NCBI GenBank assembly: GCA_014898425.1
Contig: RCSZ01000003.1
Coordinates: 1,984,001 to 2,048,000, forward strand
From: Botryotinia globosa
Lineage: Eukaryota; Ascomycota; Leotiomycetes; Helotiales; Sclerotiniaceae
Direction of reading: 5' to 3'
Length of the DNA: 64,000 bases
Shown here: positions 58,947 through 64,000 of the stretch, in pieces
Layout of the letters: each line of letters begins with the position of its first letter
How positions within the stretch are numbered: position 1 is the first letter of the stretch
Made by a program: the position numbers and the translations under genes
Notes under the pieces: model-generated
The model's database searches: none
What the model was told of the DNA's origin: nothing
Seen by the model: only the letters and a program-made list of their open reading frames with translations

Positions 58947-59978
58947 TTACATAATTGCACATCCCCCATCGCTTAGCCCACCATCACCATTGGAACCCGC
59001 TTTTCCTCCCCCAGCAGCTAGAACGGCGGTGCGGCTGATATCTTCCCATACTTCTGCTACTAGCTCGCCGGTCATGGATGAACATCTGGGGGGTGGTCGG
59101 TCAGTGCTTTGTTGGGGACGGATAATGTATGTTGCGTTTCTGCTTCGCGTTGAGTTTGGAGGGGAGGGGAAGGATGGGTTATTATGATATATGGAATATG
59201 GAATATCAAGTACGAAGTACGAAGTATGAAAGAGGAATGGTAAATTGAGAACCACGGATGAATAAAACTCACTCCATATATCGATCGCATCTCAATTCCT
59301 GCGCAATGCGATGACCTTCTTGCGGATAGATAATTCCATTTGGATCTTTTTCGGATCGGAGATCGCGCTTGAGAGCGAGGAGGAGGACGGGGAGTTCGTA
59401 TTGGAAGGCGGTTTGGAGTTCTTTGGCCCACTGTTTGGGGGGTTAGTTTTGTTTCTTTTGTTTGTTTGGTGTGAACCCGTTCTTCTTGTTCGTGTTTTTG
59501 GTGATATATCTGTGTATTCCTACCCTTCGCGTGATTTTCACTCATGTACTTGTCACGGGGATGGAATATTGACTATGAAGGAAATTATTTATACAATACA
59601 TACAAATCTCTGTAGATTAATCAAACTCAGCCGATTGGAAACGGCATAGCAGAGTACAACAACATTAGGCTTCAATGTTTTCCAATCGGTAGGCGAAGAG
59701 GTGTCGTATAACTTTAAGCGATAAGGGATGTTGGAGAAGCGGATGCCAAAGGTAAATGGTTGGTGGGAATCGAGGAGGAGATGGGCTTGTTTTGAGGTGG
59801 CGGAGGGGGAGAGATTGGATGGGGGTTGGCTGGAAGGGAGGATAAGTTCGGGTCTTGGGGGTGGATGGGGGAGGGGTGGGAAATCTCACGATAGGAAGGT
59901 TGATTTACCGACTTCGGAATCGCCCAGGAGTAGAACGGTTGTTTCTGTAGGAGGGGGTCCTAATTGGGTGTCGTTCAT
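58947..59978 (-). CDS. Atypical Rho/Ras-like small GTPase with CaaX box
   Basis: Four exons on the minus strand: 59978-59890, 59829-59604, 59430-59273 and 59085-58947, giving 203 aa; all phases agree. Start MNDTQLGPPPTETTVLLLGD leads into the P-loop GDSEVGKS. The G3 motif reads LYDTSSP where canonical Rho/Ras proteins have DTAGQ, so the catalytic Gln is missing. NVVVLCYAVSNRLSLINLQRF and VLLLALKRDLRSEKDPNG follow; G4 is LKRD, not NKxD. CDRYMECSSMTGELVAEVWE is the G5 and last helix region, as in Rho proteins. It ends GGCAIM, a CaaX box predicting prenylation and membrane attachment. Slow or absent GTP hydrolysis is inferred from the G3 change. It is divergent from DEG1. Specific role unknown. 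Confidence 0.85.
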
Positions 59979-60338
59979 GGTTGATTCTATGAATGCGTAG
60001 TTTCATGTTTACATGAACAATGAATGTGACTTGGAGTAGTCGTTGTGGAGTACCTAGTGATACGAGTGCAGAGGGGTAAGGGTTACGATAAGCGATAAGG
60101 AATTTACCCCTGCTGCATCTAAGAGCTCATTGGCCCGAAGATTCATGAGTCAATAAAAAATTCGGACAAACAATATCATTGAAGAAAATCTCATGATTTG
60201 ATTTCATGAATGTTCGTCCGGAAAACCTGTAGAAGAGAAGTGCTTTTGATACCACAGAAGTGTTCACGAGCTTTCTTCACAAAATACAATTGGATTCCTG
60301 ACGCAGAGAGAAGTGCGAGAGAGAGAAGATCGAAGAAG
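59979..60338. promoter_or_regulatory. Divergent promoter, GTPase / DEG1
   Basis: A 360-bp spacer between opposite start codons, so both promoters lie here. It contains ACGATAAGCGATAAGG, two nearby GATAAG words (about 60084-60099) that match the core of fungal GATA-factor sites. Confidence 0.45.
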
Positions 60339-62125
60339 ATGGGAAGAACGACGGATTATAGTGATTGGTCGCATGAGAATTTGATTAAGAGGGTTACCGA
60401 ACTAGAGAAGGAGCTTAAAAGCAATACCAAAAGGTACTGATCTTCCTTCTCCCAATCCTCAGAAAGCAATATTGATCGAACACCAGCGTAACCCCTCTCC
60501 CCAAACGAAATCTCCAGAAACCCCGCCGCGAACGCGATTTTGACCCCTCCAAATATAATACTCGACTCATAGCCCTCAAACTTGCATATTTGGGAAAACG
60601 CTACAATGGATTTGAACATCATGCACACCCAACACCTTTGACTACTATTGAGGAAGAATTGTGGCAGGCGTTGAATAAGGCTCGTCTTATATTTCCTCGG
60701 GGGGTAAATCCTCTGGCGCCGGGAGAAGTCAATTGGGAGGGATGCGGATATTCGAAATGTGGGAGGACGGATAAGGGTGTTAGTGCTTTTGGACAGGTGA
60801 TTGGGATTAGAGTGAGGAGTAACCGACCACTGCCTAAACCGAAAGCGAAGTCCACACAAGAAGAATCTGTAGAGGGGGAAGCTGGTGAAGAGGAAGATAT
60901 GTATAACACGTATCCGAGGGAAAACGGCATCGAAGTCACATCTGCGCCGCTATCTCCATCTGCAGGCGTTCCAGGACCACGGGGTTCCGATAGTGGAACG
61001 TTTAGTTTGTCGGATCCAGAGATTCAGGAAAGTCTCGATTTTGATCATATCACAGATGAGATACCTTATCCGCAAGTTCTCAATCGTCTTCTACCACCCG
61101 ATATTCGTATATTAGCATGGTGTCCATCACCACCTGTCGATTTCTCTGCCCGCTTCTCCTGTCGTGAACGCCGCTATCGATATTTCTTTACTCAGCCTGC
61201 GTTTTCTCCTATTCCTTCTCAGTTGGAACACGGTACATCGGCTAGTAAGATGAAAGATGGCTGGTTGGATATCGATGCTATGAGGGAAGCGGCGAGGTTG
61301 TATGAGGGACTGCACGATTTTAGGAACTTTTGCAAGGTGGATCCGGGAAAACAAATCACCAATTTCGAAAGGAGGATCTTTTATGCGAATATCGAAGAGG
61401 TAGATGATTACACAAGTTCGCTGGCATATGTAAATGGGGGTTCATTCCTTGATGAATCAGTTCGTTCCAAAACGGACGGTGAGAGTAAGGCTCCTAAAGT
61501 CTATACTTTCGACCTTCATGGATCGGCATTTCTCTGGCATCAAGTACGTCATATGGTTGCTATTTTGTTTCTGGTAGGACAGGGCTTAGAGAAGCCTTCT
61601 GTGGTCTCTGAATTATTGGATGTGGAAAAGAATCCAGGAAGACCTACTTATGAAATGGCAACCGATACTCCACTTGTTCTTTGGGACTGTATCTTTCCCC
61701 ATGAAGACGACGAGTCCCGAACCGACGCTTTGGATTGGCATTACATAGGCGACTCTCCCGGATTCTCCGAGGGTAAATTTGGACAAGCTGGTTTGATGGA
61801 TGATTTATGGAAAGTCTGGAGAGAACGTAAAATCGACTCGATTCTCGCGGGTGAATTAATGGGGATTGTCAGTCGTCAAGGAGTGGATGCGAGTGAGCTA
61901 AGTGGAGGTAAAGGGGGGAAAGGAAGGAGTCAGAAAGTTTTTGATGGGAGTGATAGCCCGAGATTTGCGGGGAAGTATACAAAGGTTATGGATAAGACGA
62001 GGATGGAAACGGTGGAGGTGGTTAACGAGAGGTATGTGGTTAGAAAGGGGTTAGTGGCTAAGGATCAGAAGAAGGGGTTTAAGAGGATGGAGAAGGAGGG
62101 AGAAAGTAAGAAGGATGGAGAATAG
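60339..62125 (+). CDS. deg1: tRNA pseudouridine(38/39) synthase Deg1/Pus3
   Basis: Exons 60339-60433 and 60487-62125 give 577 aa. Deg1/Pus3 isomerises U38 and U39 in the tRNA anticodon arm. The N-terminal coiled segment (LIKRVTELEKELKS) is typical. The 53-nt intron ends at CACCAG (60486); the later CTCCAG at 60517 would break the frame. The TruA fold starts YNTRLIALKLAYLGKRYNGF. The catalytic loop is GRTDKGVSAF at about residues 125-134, with the catalytic Asp. RERRYRYFF, LYEGLHDFRNFCKVDP and FLWHQVRHMVAILFLVGQGL are further family motifs. A 70-residue acidic insertion (about 150-215) follows the catalytic region, and a Lys/Arg-rich tail may bind RNA or act in nuclear import. Confidence 0.95.
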
Positions 62126-62844
62126 TATTACAAATAAGACAGAAAGAGGAAGTAAATTACACGTATCAATCTAGATATACAAATCCCAACACAGCTTAAA
62201 TTCGCAATCAGATATATCCATGTTTGGACTTTGGAGTATTCAATTTTGTTACACTATGCCATGTTTTCAATCGTTTAAATCTACATGGTAGTACACAACT
62301 CGGCTAGAATACTGTGTCGATATAGAAGCATCATATTTCTATAGCACTTCACCGACTACTAGAATTCTGCTCACCATTCCTACTAATGATGTGGGGGGAA
62401 AATCAATGCCCGGCGAGCGTCGTCAAGTTCCCTTCTGGAATACACTGTTGAGTCTTGCTTGTAGTTATAGTTGTAGTTACTTTCAAGAGCATCACAGAGA
62501 TTATTTTTTTAATTGACTTCGGAAAACTTGCTATAAAGAAATGAAATGGAGATTATGTATGAGTTGTTGTACAATTTAAGCGCGCGGAAATTTCCAGAAG
62601 GTATGGATGGGCGTTCGTTACATAACCCCAACCCTAATATTTGCCGAGCGCGTAGATGATATCATCCCCTACCTAGACCTTAGGTCATGATCGAATCTTA
62701 CTTCCAGATCACATCAAAAGGTGAGGATTAGTCGATACTATTGAATATTTCGCGAGAGAACGTAATTGTAAAAATGCACATGTATATTCTTAATACGTTG
62801 CCGTGTATTCCTGGGGACGCTTCCACACCCTACAAGAACAAATC
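62126..62844. other. Intergenic, convergent
   Basis: About 700 bp between DEG1 and the P450 relic. AT-rich, with no supported feature. Confidence 0.45.
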
Positions 62845-63845
62845 TCATCGTTCTCTCGCCCTGACAGTAACCATCAAATCCGGTTTCTCCCACCGGATGA
62901 AAACTTTCTGCTCATTCCAATTAAGGCTCTCCTCACACAAATTTATGTCGAAATTCCACAGGACGCGCGAGAATGGCTCGCATTTCTGACATTGCAAGAT
63001 GCTAGTTGATAGTTAGTTATTGATAATATATCTCACACAGGAATATACTTCACATACCTGTCCTAAGCAATTCCTAGGTCCCACGGAAAACGGTTGTACG
63101 ACACCACGCTTGTCTGACGCAAAACGCGGATCAGAAACTTTATCATCGAGCCATCTTTCCGGTGAAAATTGATCGGTAAATGCAAAATTGGCAGCAGAGT
63201 GATAGGCGCTTCATTGGTGGACACCGACTGATACCTAAACATCTGGTCAGCTGTTGTCTATTTACAAAAGAACAAATTAGCTTACGTCTTCAGGGGTCAA
63301 GTGATCATTGACAACGATACCACCAGGTTGTGTTCTTCGAGGCAGCACTCCTGGAACTGGGGGTAGATACGAAAGGCTTCTTGTAGACAGGCATTCAGAT
63401 ACCGCAGATTAGCAAGTTTTACAAATGTCATATCGGTTGACTCGCTAAAAGTTGAAAGAATCTCTTGGACGAGAGTTGCCATACACGAAGGGTTCTTCAG
63501 GAGATGGAAAATAGCGCCATTGAGTAGCGTAGCTGTGGTTTCACTCCCAGCTATGATGAGCGTGCCAGTAGTCTTCATAATCTCTGCTCTCGTCATTCCT
63601 TTCTCATCGTTATGACGAAGAATGTAACTATTTGCGCTAGAGTCAGGATTATTGATATTATTTGAATGTAATAAGGAGCTACAAACCTCATGAAATCACG
63701 TCTATCAGTAACGGTATCTAGACGACGCGCAGTCTTATCTTGCGTGTATTGTATGTGTCTCTGTCTCGCCTTCTGCAATGTAGGAAACAGCGCCAATATA
63801 GCCAAAATGGGCATTCCAACTAGCGGGTACGCACGCCTTTTAGCA
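62845..63845 (-). pseudogene. Cytochrome P450 relic (C-terminal half)
   Basis: The frame begins abruptly near 63845 beside AT-rich DNA and lacks the membrane anchor and roughly the first half of a P450. Recognisable pieces in order are RHNDEKGMTRAEI, the I-helix oxygen-binding motif (LIIAGSETTATLL), ACLQEAFRIYP (ExxR region is at this helix), [22 protein letters not shown], and the heme loop [11 protein letters not shown] at about 63060-63095, then LAMSEMRAILA. Lesions: a C run at 63359-63363 one base short shifts the frame; TGA at 63211-63213 replaces the expected Trp; a CG run at 62964-62969 seems to be 2 nt short; and an in-frame stop closes the upstream side. The intron at 63002-63057 is still recognisable. 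Substrate unknown; probably a secondary-metabolism type. Confidence 0.85.
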
Positions 63846-64000
63846 TACTATAATATTTTGTAATATAATCCCTGAGATATTCAGGGGTTTTACATAAACT
63901 AAAATATTATATAATTGTTCTAAATCTTTATATCGTAGGTCATAGGCTAGTATATTAGTATCTAATATAAATAGAATATAAAAAGAAATAGACTAATATT
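63846..64000. other. AT-rich right edge, possible decayed mobile element
   Basis: Base composition changes sharply at about 63840 to TA-rich sequence (ATAATATTTTGTAATATAAT and similar). It contains a short inverted repeat CCCTGAGATATTCAGGG at 63872-63888. The shift coincides with loss of the P450 N-terminus, which suggests an insertion or a RIP-degraded repeat extending beyond the window. Confidence 0.5.

Noticed and set aside
60487..60517. Alternative DEG1 acceptor at CTCCAG (60517)
   Set aside because: With the only good donor (60434) it puts the conserved TruA fold out of frame; acceptor at 60486 keeps it.

Overview
The window is nuclear DNA from a filamentous ascomycete. Genes are interrupted by short introns (roughly 50-180 nt) with GTRNGT-type donors and YAG acceptors. 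The gene set is fungal: WC-2, Scm3 with a Myb module, Lte1, a 2EXR protein and a DUF7514-type protein. Protein style and low-complexity intergenic DNA suggest a Leotiomycete, possibly Sclerotiniaceae (Botrytis/Sclerotinia-like); that placement is inference, not proof.

Layout. 0-8 kb: a GFA/CENP-V zinc protein (+), a frame-shifted short-chain dehydrogenase (-), transcription elongation factor TFIIS (+), and a large Arg/Glu/Ser-rich DUF7514-type protein (-). 9-18 kb: an arrestin-like protein (-), then the centromere histone chaperone Scm3 (-) divergent from the autophagy/PI3-kinase subunit Atg6/Beclin (+), and a small basic ORF (-). 20-28.5 kb: RAD50 (-) and the blue-light GATA factor WC-2 (+). 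29-35 kb: a membrane protein with an LEA-like tail (-), a RidA-family deaminase (-) and a peroxisomal-type enoyl-CoA hydratase/isomerase (+). 37-44.4 kb: RNA polymerase III subunit Rpc17/RPC9 (-) divergent from a PRPP synthetase with a large insertion (+), a short 2EXR protein (+), and a membrane-anchored SDR of RDH10 type (+). 44.4-52.5 kb is gene-poor and repeat-rich and carries a 386-bp MITE-like element. 52.5-64 kb: Lte1-type RasGEF (+), an atypical Rho/Ras-like GTPase (-) divergent from tRNA pseudouridine synthase Deg1/Pus3 (+), and a decayed cytochrome P450 (-) cut off by AT-rich DNA at the right edge.

Most genes are single-copy housekeeping functions: transcription, DNA repair, centromere, autophagy, tRNA modification and nucleotide synthesis. 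No biosynthetic cluster, CRISPR, tRNA or rRNA was recognised. The accessory signals are: (i) a nonautonomous transposon with perfect 20-bp inverted ends and an 8-bp target duplication; (ii) a P450 relic with at least four independent lesions; (iii) an SDR frameshifted just after its active site; (iv) an over-represented intergenic palindrome TACCTAGGTA; (v) abundant micro- and minisatellites, several of them coding or in 5' leaders. Exon structures were rebuilt by hand from splice motifs, reading phase and family conservation; they are not transcript-verified.
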